DNA of 64,000 nucleotides. Origin: an uncultured Acetatifactor sp. Lineage in GTDB: Bacteria; Bacillota; Clostridia; Lachnospirales; Lachnospiraceae. Location of the stretch: NCBI GenBank assembly GCA_944384205.1, contig CALWSL010000003.1:147279-211278 (forward strand), read 5' to 3'. A program made the translations under genes and the position numbers. Below are positions 34,362 to 42,221 of the stretch, in pieces (position 1 is the stretch's first letter; the number at the start of each line of letters is the position of its first letter). The notes under the pieces were generated by a model that was given only the letters and a program-made list of their open reading frames with translations, searched no databases and was not told where the DNA came from.

Positions 34362-35273
34362 ATGGATTACAGAAGAAAGAAGCGCTGGGTAAGATACAAT
34401 CATATAAAATGCAAAATGTACTTACGCAACGATTTTCGTTTTGAATGTGCATATTGCCGGATGAGGGAACAGGACACTGGTGTTTTGGGGGAAGACAATT
34501 TTGAAAAAGATCATTTTGTTGCAAGGGCTTCGGGAGCAGACATTGATCTTGATTCCTATGATAATATGATTTATTCATGTTCAAAGTGTAATGGAAATAA
34601 GTCGAATAAAAGTGTTGAATTGCTGTTAAATCCATGTATAGACAATATTTATCTGGGAGCTAATCCACATGTTAAAAATCTGGGTAAGGATGGGCAATAT
34701 CAACTTATTGCCAATACAGTGGAAGGACAGCAATACATAGATGCTTTACAGCTAAATTCAAAATTTTACAGAGAGATGAGAGAAAAACAGGAGCAGGCGG
34801 ATAAAGGCAATAGCGAATTGGAAAAGATTATAAATGAAATTTCTAATCTGACGGATATGCCGGATGCTCTGATACAAAAATGTAAGCTGTTGGTGAGCAA
34901 TAACTTTTTGCTTCAGACAAGCAATCAACAGGATTCCGCGTTTAAATGTGGTCATTCAAGGGCGGGATGTGCATTTCAGGACGTGTTAGAAATTTTAGAG
35001 AAGCGGGCTGTTCCACACGAATTACTATTTGCAGACAAAGATATTGATATAAAAATTGAATATGATGGCAAGGAATACTTGTGCGAGATTGTATTGAACG
35101 ATAGTGCACAGAAGCCAGTCAGATGTATTCATATGAAGAAGGAACAGAGAGAAAGTTGGATAGCATCGGGCGCTAATTATGGAGTTTTATATTATTATAT
35201 GAAGACAGGAAGATTGGAATTCTATGGCGTTGATGAAGATAATGAGTTGATGGCTTGTTTGAATGATTGTTGA
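34362..35273 (+). CDS. HNH endonuclease with extra C-terminal domain
   Basis: The 303-residue protein starts 3 bases after the receiver gene. The N-terminal part is a zinc-finger HNH nuclease: C29-x2-C32 (CAYC), D50-H51 in FEKDHF, N68 and C73-x2-C76 followed by NGNKSNK. These are the zinc and metal/catalytic residues expected for DNA cleavage. A helical linker follows (about 130-190). The last 100 residues form an alpha/beta domain (DIDIKIEYDGKEYLCEIVLND ending GRLEFYGVDEDNE) that I do not recognise. It may be a recognition domain or a degenerate nuclease. It is the only obvious cleaving activity in the operon. Confidence 0.87.
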   Translation: MDYRRKKRWVRYNHIKCKMYLRNDFRFECAYCRMREQDTGVLGEDNFEKDHFVARASGADIDLDSYDNMIYSCSKCNGNKSNKSVELLLNPCIDNIYLGANPHVKNLGKDGQYQLIANTVEGQQYIDALQLNSKFYREMREKQEQADKGNSELEKIINEISNLTDMPDALIQKCKLLVSNNFLLQTSNQQDSAFKCGHSRAGCAFQDVLEILEKRAVPHELLFADKDIDIKIEYDGKEYLCEIVLNDSAQKPVRCIHMKKEQRESWIASGANYGVLYYYMKTGRLEFYGVDEDNELMACLNDC

Positions 35274-35285
35274 AATCAGTTAGAA

Positions 35286-35314
35286 TTGCAACTCAAATAT
35301 GACTTTGTTATAAT
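35286..35314 (+). promoter_or_regulatory. Wadjet operon promoter
   Basis: TTGCAA (35286-35291), 17 bases, TATAAT (35309-35314), with jetA starting about 50 bases later. Confidence 0.85.
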
Positions 35315-35366
35315 GTCAATAACAGTAATATAATCTTAAAAAAGCACAAAGCGAAAGAGTAAAGTT

Positions 35367-36746
35367 ATGTTTCACATACTGCCTGATAATTTCTTTGCGC
35401 CACTTGCAGCACCGGGAAAAATTGTATACTGGGAATGTATTTGCAAGCTGTTTACCGTAATGGACAATCAGCTTTCTTTTGGTGTGGAAAGAGAGGTTCT
35501 GGTGGATGAGCTGCAATACTATTTTGAACAGACAAACGCGGCGGATCTGACGGAAGAAGAATTGAAGGATACAGACAGCAGAGGAAAAGCGAATTGGATG
35601 CTGCGCAGGTTGGAATTTTACGGCTGGATAGAAGTGGAAACGGATAAAAGTTATGTCCAGCGAGTGAATTTTCAGGAATATGCGGTAAAAATCATCAAGA
35701 CGCTGCTGGAGATAGCGGAAGGGAAACAGATTGAATATCAGGGCTATATTTATACGATATACAGCTTAGTGAGGAGCCATACAGACAATCCCGGAGTGGT
35801 GCTTCTGCAGACCCTGGAAAATACAGATATGCTGATTACCGGATTGAAAAATCTGAATTCCAATATTAAACATTACATAGATGAATTGACGAAACACAAA
35901 ACGGTAGCTGAGATTATGAATGTGCTGTTTAACGATTACATTACCAATATTGTGGATAAGGCGTATCATAGATTGCTGACATCTGATAATGTATCAAAAT
36001 TCCGCCCTGAAATTATTGAGAGACTGGAAGGGAAAAGCAAAAATCATGGATATATCGAAAAAGCGGCGTCCGAAATCAGCGAGATGAAAGAAATTTCCGT
36101 GGAAGAAGCCAGAGAGCTGGTTTACCGTTATTTGCACGAAATTATTGAAGCCTTCCGGAATATGGATGATATTCTCATGGAAATCAATCAAAAGAATGCA
36201 CAGTATCAGAAGGCGGCAATCAACAGGGCAAAGTTTCTTTTGACCGGCAGTGAAGATGTGCGCGGGCAGATAAAAGAACTCCTGATAGGTTTGAATGAGA
36301 AAATCAACCGTGAGCAGATGGACCTGGGCGGCATTTACGAGATTGATTTTTTGAGCGGTCTGGTGCGTATTTACAGTGCTTCTTTTTTGGATGAAAACTC
36401 GTTTTATTCACCCAGTGAAGGAAGAAAGGAATTTCGCCCGGCGGCATTGGCGGGAAAAGAGCCGGACGAAGTGTTACGCCGGGAAAAGCTTCAGAAAATG
36501 ATGGAGAAAATGCAGCGGATATTAAGTCCTGAAAAGATTGACAGCTATGTGAAGGAACAGATGGGGGCGGGGAAAGAAATGCTGGCAACCAAATTCCCCT
36601 TAGAAACAATAGAGGACTTTGTGAAAATTATTTATGTAAGGTTATACGGGCAAAGAAAAAACATGAGTTATACTGTTGCGGTGCAGGAAGAGAAAGAGAA
36701 GAACGGCTTTGTTTTTCACGATTTTCTGATTCAGAGAAAGGGCTGA
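35367..36746 (+). CDS. jetA: Wadjet JetA, kleisin-like subunit (DUF5716 type)
   Basis: Wadjet is a plasmid-defence SMC complex in which JetA is the MukF-like kleisin bridging the motor heads. This 459-residue protein opens MFHILPDNFFAPLAAPGKIVY, which I recognise as the DUF5716 family. A winged-helix-like N-domain is followed by a long helical middle (about 150-320) and a C-terminal domain ending VFHDFLIQRKG. DUF5716-type JetA differs from the DUF3375 JetA of type I systems, so a type III-like variant is likely; I am less sure of the type than of the family. The ribosome site is weak. jetB starts 8 bases after the stop. Confidence 0.85.
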   Translation: MFHILPDNFFAPLAAPGKIVYWECICKLFTVMDNQLSFGVEREVLVDELQYYFEQTNAADLTEEELKDTDSRGKANWMLRRLEFYGWIEVETDKSYVQRVNFQEYAVKIIKTLLEIAEGKQIEYQGYIYTIYSLVRSHTDNPGVVLLQTLENTDMLITGLKNLNSNIKHYIDELTKHKTVAEIMNVLFNDYITNIVDKAYHRLLTSDNVSKFRPEIIERLEGKSKNHGYIEKAASEISEMKEISVEEARELVYRYLHEIIEAFRNMDDILMEINQKNAQYQKAAINRAKFLLTGSEDVRGQIKELLIGLNEKINREQMDLGGIYEIDFLSGLVRIYSASFLDENSFYSPSEGRKEFRPAALAGKEPDEVLRREKLQKMMEKMQRILSPEKIDSYVKEQMGAGKEMLATKFPLETIEDFVKIIYVRLYGQRKNMSYTVAVQEEKEKNGFVFHDFLIQRKG

Positions 36747-36754
36747 TTTGTGAC

Positions 36755-37369
36755 ATGGAATTATTGGAAGGAATGCTTCAAAGAGATAAAGATGAATTTA
36801 AAAGAATCTGTAATCGTTTGCTGAGTGTATGTTTTTTATGCAAGGGAAATGCCACAAACAAGTCCGATTATTATTTTGTACTAAAGTATCGGGAGAAATT
36901 TGCGGACTATCTTGGGATTCTGGGATACCGTCTTGACATAAATGAAGAATACGGCGTAATACAGTTGACGAATATGCAGAATTATAATCGCTTAAACCTG
37001 AAGTTGTATGAATCTATTATTTTATTGATTCTGCGGATATTGTTTGATGAGAAAAAGCGGGAGTTATCGGCGAGTGATGAGGTGATTGTCAATCTGGGAG
37101 ATATTCATGATAAGTTTTTAAGCTTGAAAATCCGGGAAAAGATGTTGGACAAGACAACACTGCGAAATGCGCTTAGCCTGTTCCGGCGTTTTCAACTGAT
37201 TGAGACTTTGGACAAGGATTTGAACAATGAAGAATCCCGCATACTGATTTTTGATTCCATTTTGATGGCAGTCAAAGTGGAGGATATCAAGCAGGCTTAT
37301 GAAAAGCTTGAGATTTACAGGAAAGGGGCAAGGAGTGATGAAGAAGCTGACGAGAATGAAGCTGGTTAA
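36755..37369 (+). CDS. jetB: Wadjet JetB, KITE-like subunit (DUF4194)
   Basis: This 204-residue MukE-like protein binds the kleisin and DNA in the Wadjet motor. It is mainly two winged-helix-like units: an early helical part with FVLKYREKFADYLGILGYRL and a beta-wing YGVIQLTN, then IILLILRILFDEKKRELS and the second unit up to RILIFDSILMAV. The last 20 residues (GARSDEEADENEAG) are acidic. It overlaps the start of jetC by 32 bases, which implies translational coupling. Confidence 0.87.
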   Translation: MELLEGMLQRDKDEFKRICNRLLSVCFLCKGNATNKSDYYFVLKYREKFADYLGILGYRLDINEEYGVIQLTNMQNYNRLNLKLYESIILLILRILFDEKKRELSASDEVIVNLGDIHDKFLSLKIREKMLDKTTLRNALSLFRRFQLIETLDKDLNNEESRILIFDSILMAVKVEDIKQAYEKLEIYRKGARSDEEADENEAG

Positions 37370-40300
37370 CTGGCATCGTTTTACAGATACGACCATAGAA
37401 TTTGGAAGCTCCACCCTGCTTTCCGGCGAAAACGGTGCAGGAAAATCCACACTGTTGGATGCAATACAGTTTGTGGTTACCTGCTCTACAAATTATTTCA
37501 ACAAAGCTGCCCATGAGAATGGAAAGAGAAAGCTGACAGGATACATTCGCTGTAAAACAGGAAGAGAAAACAAACCTTACGAAAGAACCGGGGAAATCAG
37601 TGCTCATGTGGCGTTGGAATTTTACGAGGAGAGTAAAAAGCAGTATTTTATAGTGGGTGCAGTCATTGATTCTGCTTCTGAAGGACAGGAAACAGTTGTG
37701 AGATATTTGATAGACAATGCGCGGCTTACGGATGACATGTTTTTTCAGGGGAATACACCCAGATCTATTACGCAATTTCGCAATGCGAATCCTAAGATTA
37801 AGCAATGGTGCAAGACGCAGGCGGATGCAAAGCGGGTAATGAAATCCCGTTTCGGCAGAATCGAGGACAAGTTTTTTTCATTAATACCGAAGGCAATGGC
37901 ATTTAAACCCATTGATGATATTAAGGATTTTGTCTATTCCTATGTTCTGGATGAAAAGGAGGTCAACATTGATATTTTGCGTGAAAATGTCAGGACCTAT
38001 CAGGAATTGGAAAAAACCTTAGAGAGTGTAAAAAAGAAAATAGACAAGCTGGAGAGAATCGAGCAATTTCACACTGAGGTCGTGGATGGTCTTAGGAAGG
38101 ATAAGATGTATGAGTTCTTTCTGGCACATGCAGAGGTTGATATCATAAAAGAAACGATTCAGAGTTTGGAAAATCAGATTCGGACAGATGCTTTTCGTTT
38201 GGAGGAGAGAGGAAAGGAACTGGCGGCTCTCACAGAGGAAAGAACTGAAAAGCAGGAGATAGAGACCTCTCTGCGTGTGGAATTAAAACAGAATAAGGAT
38301 TTTCTGGCGCTGGAAGAGCAGGAAAAGGAATTGCATCGTCTGGAGGAGGAAAAGAAAGAGCGGGAAACAGAAAAGAGGGATTTGCTGAAAAGTGTGAAAA
38401 GGGCGCTGGAACAGTGCTATAAATTGCTGGAAGTGAAGGATGTTGCTGAGTGTATCAAGGAGTATCAGATAAAGCTGGAGCGCATGGAGGCAGTCAGGGA
38501 TATTGCGGAATTAAAGCAACTGGTTCAGACTGTGATTACATACAAGAATCAAATGCACGAGAAAATACAGCGAAAGATGCTGGAGGTGCAACTGGAACAG
38601 CAGCGTCTGGCTCAGGAAAAGCAGGAACTGGAGCAGAAAATAGAAAAATTGAACAAAAAGAGACTGACATATTCGGATGCGGTAACTTTGGTAGTGGATC
38701 AGATAAGAGAGGAATTTGCCCGAATTGGCAGAAAACCGGAACCGAGAATATTGTGTGAGCTGTTGGAAATCAAAAATGAGGAGTGGCGCAATGCAGTAGA
38801 GGGTTATTTGAATACACAGCGTTTCTATATTCTTGTGGAACCGGAGCATTTTGATATTGCGCTTGGAATCTATGACCGCTTGAGGAAAGAGAGGAAAGCC
38901 TATGGAGTAGGTTTGATTAATGCCCGCAAGCTGGAAGCATATGATACGGCGCCGGAGGGGACGCTTGCCACACAGGTTACCTCATCCAATAAGTATGCAA
39001 GACAGTATATCAACATGATTCTTGGTAAAGTACAGATGTGTGAGAAATATGACCAGTTAAAAAATTATCCCATATCTATCACAAAGGAGTGTATGAGATA
39101 CCAGAATCATGTGGCGAGTGCCATTCATCCCGGTATTTTTGAAACGCCGTTTATCGGACAAAATGCGTTCCGGGTCCAGTTGACGCAGGCAGAGGCAAAG
39201 CGTAAACGCTTAAGGGAAGCTTTAGAGAATTGTGCTAAAAAACAGAAAAACCTGGAATTTGTGCTGGAGCCCCTCACTACAGAGCATGATGTGGATATTA
39301 AGTACAGACTGGATGTACTGTCTTCCATAAGAACTTTACAGGATGCAATACAAAAATGTAAGACGAATATTGATACCCTGAAGAAAAATGCCACCATGAT
39401 ACAGAAGCAGATTCAACTGAGTACGTTGGAGGAGCTGATTAAGGAACTTGAGGGAAAAATCAACAGCATAAACAAAGAGATGGGAAAACTGGAGGAGAAA
39501 ATCCGTTCCACAAAGGAGCAGCAGGAAAATGCCAGAGGCAGCCAGATAGAACAACAGTCTTTGCTTGCCAGACTGGCAGAGGAAGCAGGCGATTCTCTTC
39601 CTGCATGGAAGCAGGAATATGAAAAGCAGACGACTCAGAAGATGTTTACACAGTTTCGGGATAATTTTGCAAGAAGAAGGAAAGCAAACGAGACTACTAC
39701 AAATGCGGCTAAAGATAAAATGACAAATGCCATGATTCAGTATAAAACGGAGCATGATTTCGGTGCGGCGCCCAGCATGGAAGGGTACCCGGATTTTGCA
39801 GCGGTATATGACCGTCTCAAAAATTCGGAGCTTTTAAGCTATGAGGGCAAGGTACAGTCGGCAAGACAGGCGGCGGAGGAGGAATTCAGGGAGCAGTTTC
39901 TCGCAAAGCTTCAGGAAAACATGAAGCAGGCACAGAGTGAATTTAAGGAATTGAATAAGGCGTTGCAGGATATTGTTTTCAGCAATGAGAAGTATGAATT
40001 TTTGTATCTGCCCAGCAAGCGTTACCGCCAATATTATGAAATGATTATGGATGATTTTAATGCTATGCAGGGTGAGTCCATATTCAGCGGTATTTTCCAT
40101 GAAAATCATAAGGAAGTCATAGATGAATTGTTTGAAAAGCTGGCATTGGATAGTGAGAACAATGTGAAGGCATTGGATGAATTTACAGACTACCGGACTT
40201 ATATGGATTATGATATCCGCATTGTACACAGTGACAACAGCTATTCCTTCTATTCCAAGGTTTGCGAAGAAAAGAGCGGCGGCGAGACACAGACTCCTTT

Positions 40301-40577
40301 TTATGTGACGGTTGCAGCGTCCTTCGTGCAGCTGTACAGCAACAATATAGGCGGTGAAGCCATAGGGCTGGTTATGTTTGATGAGGCGTTTAACAATATG
40401 GATGATGAGAGAATCGGCGGGGTGTTGGAATTCCTAAGACGCCTTCCTCTTCAGATTATTATCGCGGCGCCTCCCGATAAGATACAGTATATCAGTCCTG
40501 CAGTGGAGGAGACGCTTCTGGTGATGACGGATGAAAAGGTGAGTTTTGCAGAGAGGTATTACAATGGCGCGATATGA
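37338..40577 (+). CDS. jetC: Wadjet JetC, SMC-like ATPase motor
   Basis: JetC is the SMC/MukB-like ATPase that extrudes DNA loops in Wadjet. The protein is 1079 residues from the ATG at 37338, which has AAGGAG two bases upstream; an in-frame ATG at 37356 lacks a ribosome site. Walker A is GENGAGKST with K36. Two long coiled-coil arms (about 210-420 and 620-860) flank a hinge region near residues 450-600. The ABC signature appears as KSGGETQTPFYV and Walker B as VMFDEAFNNMD with D1015-E1016. No signal of truncation is seen. The end overlaps jetD by 14 bases. Confidence 0.92.
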   Translation: MKKLTRMKLVNWHRFTDTTIEFGSSTLLSGENGAGKSTLLDAIQFVVTCSTNYFNKAAHENGKRKLTGYIRCKTGRENKPYERTGEISAHVALEFYEESKKQYFIVGAVIDSASEGQETVVRYLIDNARLTDDMFFQGNTPRSITQFRNANPKIKQWCKTQADAKRVMKSRFGRIEDKFFSLIPKAMAFKPIDDIKDFVYSYVLDEKEVNIDILRENVRTYQELEKTLESVKKKIDKLERIEQFHTEVVDGLRKDKMYEFFLAHAEVDIIKETIQSLENQIRTDAFRLEERGKELAALTEERTEKQEIETSLRVELKQNKDFLALEEQEKELHRLEEEKKERETEKRDLLKSVKRALEQCYKLLEVKDVAECIKEYQIKLERMEAVRDIAELKQLVQTVITYKNQMHEKIQRKMLEVQLEQQRLAQEKQELEQKIEKLNKKRLTYSDAVTLVVDQIREEFARIGRKPEPRILCELLEIKNEEWRNAVEGYLNTQRFYILVEPEHFDIALGIYDRLRKERKAYGVGLINARKLEAYDTAPEGTLATQVTSSNKYARQYINMILGKVQMCEKYDQLKNYPISITKECMRYQNHVASAIHPGIFETPFIGQNAFRVQLTQAEAKRKRLREALENCAKKQKNLEFVLEPLTTEHDVDIKYRLDVLSSIRTLQDAIQKCKTNIDTLKKNATMIQKQIQLSTLEELIKELEGKINSINKEMGKLEEKIRSTKEQQENARGSQIEQQSLLARLAEEAGDSLPAWKQEYEKQTTQKMFTQFRDNFARRRKANETTTNAAKDKMTNAMIQYKTEHDFGAAPSMEGYPDFAAVYDRLKNSELLSYEGKVQSARQAAEEEFREQFLAKLQENMKQAQSEFKELNKALQDIVFSNEKYEFLYLPSKRYRQYYEMIMDDFNAMQGESIFSGIFHENHKEVIDELFEKLALDSENNVKALDEFTDYRTYMDYDIRIVHSDNSYSFYSKVCEEKSGGETQTPFYVTVAASFVQLYSNNIGGEAIGLVMFDEAFNNMDDERIGGVLEFLRRLPLQIIIAAPPDKIQYISPAVEETLLVMTDEKVSFAERYYNGAI

Positions 40578-41775
40578 TAGAATTCTGTTGAATGCGCTGA
40601 TTGATTCCTATGAGAGAAGTCTGCTTTTTACAGGGGAAAACAAGGTAAATATAAGAATCTCTTTTCCCTTTACACAGAAGACATTGCCGGATTATTTTGA
40701 GGAGAGTTCATTAGCCTACGAGGAAATTCACGCCTGTGTGGAGGAATTGGAACACAGGGAGTTTATTTCCGTTGAATGGAAAAGCGGGAAAGCAGGTCAT
40801 ATTATTACCAGGATTTTTTTGAGAGAAGAAAAGCTTCAGGAGATATACGAATATCTGCACAGAACCTCCCGGTATCAATTGCAGGAGCAGGCAAAGATGC
40901 TGCTGAAACAGGCGGAGCAGGAATATGAGTCACCTGTCTGTGCGAAGTTTATTTTCTATTTGCGGGAGCGTTTGGAAGCAAATAAATCCGTCAGGGAATA
41001 CCTGGAGTTATCAGACTTAGAAGGAATGAAGCGGATAATCAGAACCATTTATTTAATAGAGAGGAATGAGCAGCCTTGTTATATCCGTGAATTCTCTATT
41101 CGCCATTTTTCGGATTCCAAGGTAGTTGAGGGAATGTTCGGCAATGTTACGAAAATTATGTACAATTTCGGTGACGGCTTCAAAGGTATGGAGCTTTCGG
41201 ATATTCTGGCGGAATATAATATTTATCACACACCAAACTATGTGTATTTCAAAGGGAATGTTGTTTTGAAGGTGGGCGAAAATTTATTGCCCATCGGTTC
41301 GATGCGGCAGGGAATCGGAGTGTCCGGAGAAGACCTCCCTAAGATACGCTTGCAGGATGCCCATAGGATTCAGAAGGTTATCACAATAGAAAATCTTACT
41401 ACCTTTTTCCGCTGGCAGGAGGAAAATAGCCTAATTCTCTATCTGGGAGGCTATCATAATTCTGTGAGACGTTCGCTGTTGAAAATGATTTATAAGCAGC
41501 TTCCCAATGTGGTTTATTATCATTTCGGAGACATTGATGTGGGCGGTTTTGAGATATATGAGGATTTATGCGCGAAAACCGGAATTCCCTTTCAATTGTA
41601 TCGGATGGACATAGACACGTTGGAAAAGTATGTGGAATTCGGAAGAAAACTCACAGAGAATGATAAAAAGCGTATTCAAAAAATTTTGGAAAAAGGTCAG
41701 GTTCCATACGGTCAGGTGCTTCAATATATGCTGACGAAGGATGTAAAGCTGGAGCAGGAGTGTGTGGAGATATAG
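40564..41775 (+). CDS. jetD: Wadjet JetD, Toprim nuclease subunit
   Basis: JetD cleaves small circular DNA captured by the JetABC motor. The start is the ATG at 40564, giving 403 residues; a TTG six codons earlier is less likely. The N-terminal half is an elongated winged-helix arm (DUF3322-like). The C-terminal half is a Topo VI-like Toprim domain (DUF2220) with the conserved glutamate in TIENLTTFF and the metal-binding aspartates in FGDIDVGGFEIY. All residues expected for an active nuclease are visible. It closes the Wadjet operon. Confidence 0.9.
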   Translation: MARYDRILLNALIDSYERSLLFTGENKVNIRISFPFTQKTLPDYFEESSLAYEEIHACVEELEHREFISVEWKSGKAGHIITRIFLREEKLQEIYEYLHRTSRYQLQEQAKMLLKQAEQEYESPVCAKFIFYLRERLEANKSVREYLELSDLEGMKRIIRTIYLIERNEQPCYIREFSIRHFSDSKVVEGMFGNVTKIMYNFGDGFKGMELSDILAEYNIYHTPNYVYFKGNVVLKVGENLLPIGSMRQGIGVSGEDLPKIRLQDAHRIQKVITIENLTTFFRWQEENSLILYLGGYHNSVRRSLLKMIYKQLPNVVYYHFGDIDVGGFEIYEDLCAKTGIPFQLYRMDIDTLEKYVEFGRKLTENDKKRIQKILEKGQVPYGQVLQYMLTKDVKLEQECVEI

Positions 41776-41787
41776 AGGAATAACCTC

Positions 41788-41833
41788 TTGACAAACCTGT
41801 TTACTGGCGATAAACTATAATTAGTTTATTGCC
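41788..41833 (+). promoter_or_regulatory. Promoter with palindromic BlaI-type operator
   Basis: TTGACA (41788-41793) is followed 17 bases later by TAAACT (41811-41816). Over the -10 box lies a near-perfect palindrome: GGCGATAAACTA (41806-41817), a TAAT centre and TAGTTTATTGCC (41822-41833), 11 of 12 arm bases matching. The repressor gene starts 23 bases downstream, so autorepression is expected. Confidence 0.8.
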
Positions 41834-41856
41834 AATAAACAGAAAGGGCGTTTTTT

Positions 41857-42219
41857 ATGGAAGACATTAAATTAGGAGTTGTGGAGTCCCATTTTGCAGA
41901 CATTATCTGGAAAAACGAACCCATACAGTCAAGAGAGCTTGCGAAAATCTGTGAGAAGGAGTTGAGTTGGAAAAGACCGACAACATACACAGTTCTGAGA
42001 AAGCTTTGTGAAAGAGGCTTATTTCAAAATCAGAACGGAATTGTGAGTTCCGTTATTTCAAAGCAGGAGTTTCATGCCATGCAGAGCGAGAAGTTTGTGG
42101 AGGAGACCTTTGAAGGTTCCCTGCCGGCATTTTTAAGTGCGTTTACCACACGCAAAACACTGACTTCGGAGGAAATTGCGCAAATCAGACAGATGATTGA
42201 TTCTTATGGGGAGGGCTGA
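41857..42219 (+). CDS. BlaI/MecI-family repressor
   Basis: This 120-residue winged-helix repressor (CopY/BlaI family) binds palindromic operators as a dimer and is inactivated by proteolysis after a membrane sensor is triggered. The DNA-binding part is residues 1-70 with the recognition helix around RPTTYTVLRKLCERGLF. The dimerisation helices follow (AFTTRKTLTSEEIAQIRQMID). A palindrome over its own promoter fits autoregulation. The BlaR1-like sensor gene starts 2 bases after the stop. The N-terminal ESHFADIIWKNEP matches the family. Confidence 0.93.
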   Translation: MEDIKLGVVESHFADIIWKNEPIQSRELAKICEKELSWKRPTTYTVLRKLCERGLFQNQNGIVSSVISKQEFHAMQSEKFVEETFEGSLPAFLSAFTTRKTLTSEEIAQIRQMIDSYGEG

Positions 42220-42221
42220 GC

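Larger units (their letters stand above)
29986..41775 (+). other. Defence island: candidate phosphorelay restriction operon plus Wadjet
   Basis: Two operons lie head to tail, each with its own sigma-A promoter (29903-29931 and 35286-35314). The eight genes are methyltransferase, GHKL/kinase-like protein, receiver and HNH nuclease, then jetA, jetB, jetC and jetD. They fill the space between a deacetylase gene and a BlaI/BlaR1 pair. No integrase, transposase or attachment repeat was seen at the edges. Confidence 0.75.

Noticed and set aside
37338-40577. Chromosomal SMC or SbcC identity for the large coiled-coil ATPase
   Set aside because: Its neighbours match JetA, JetB and JetD, which define Wadjet.
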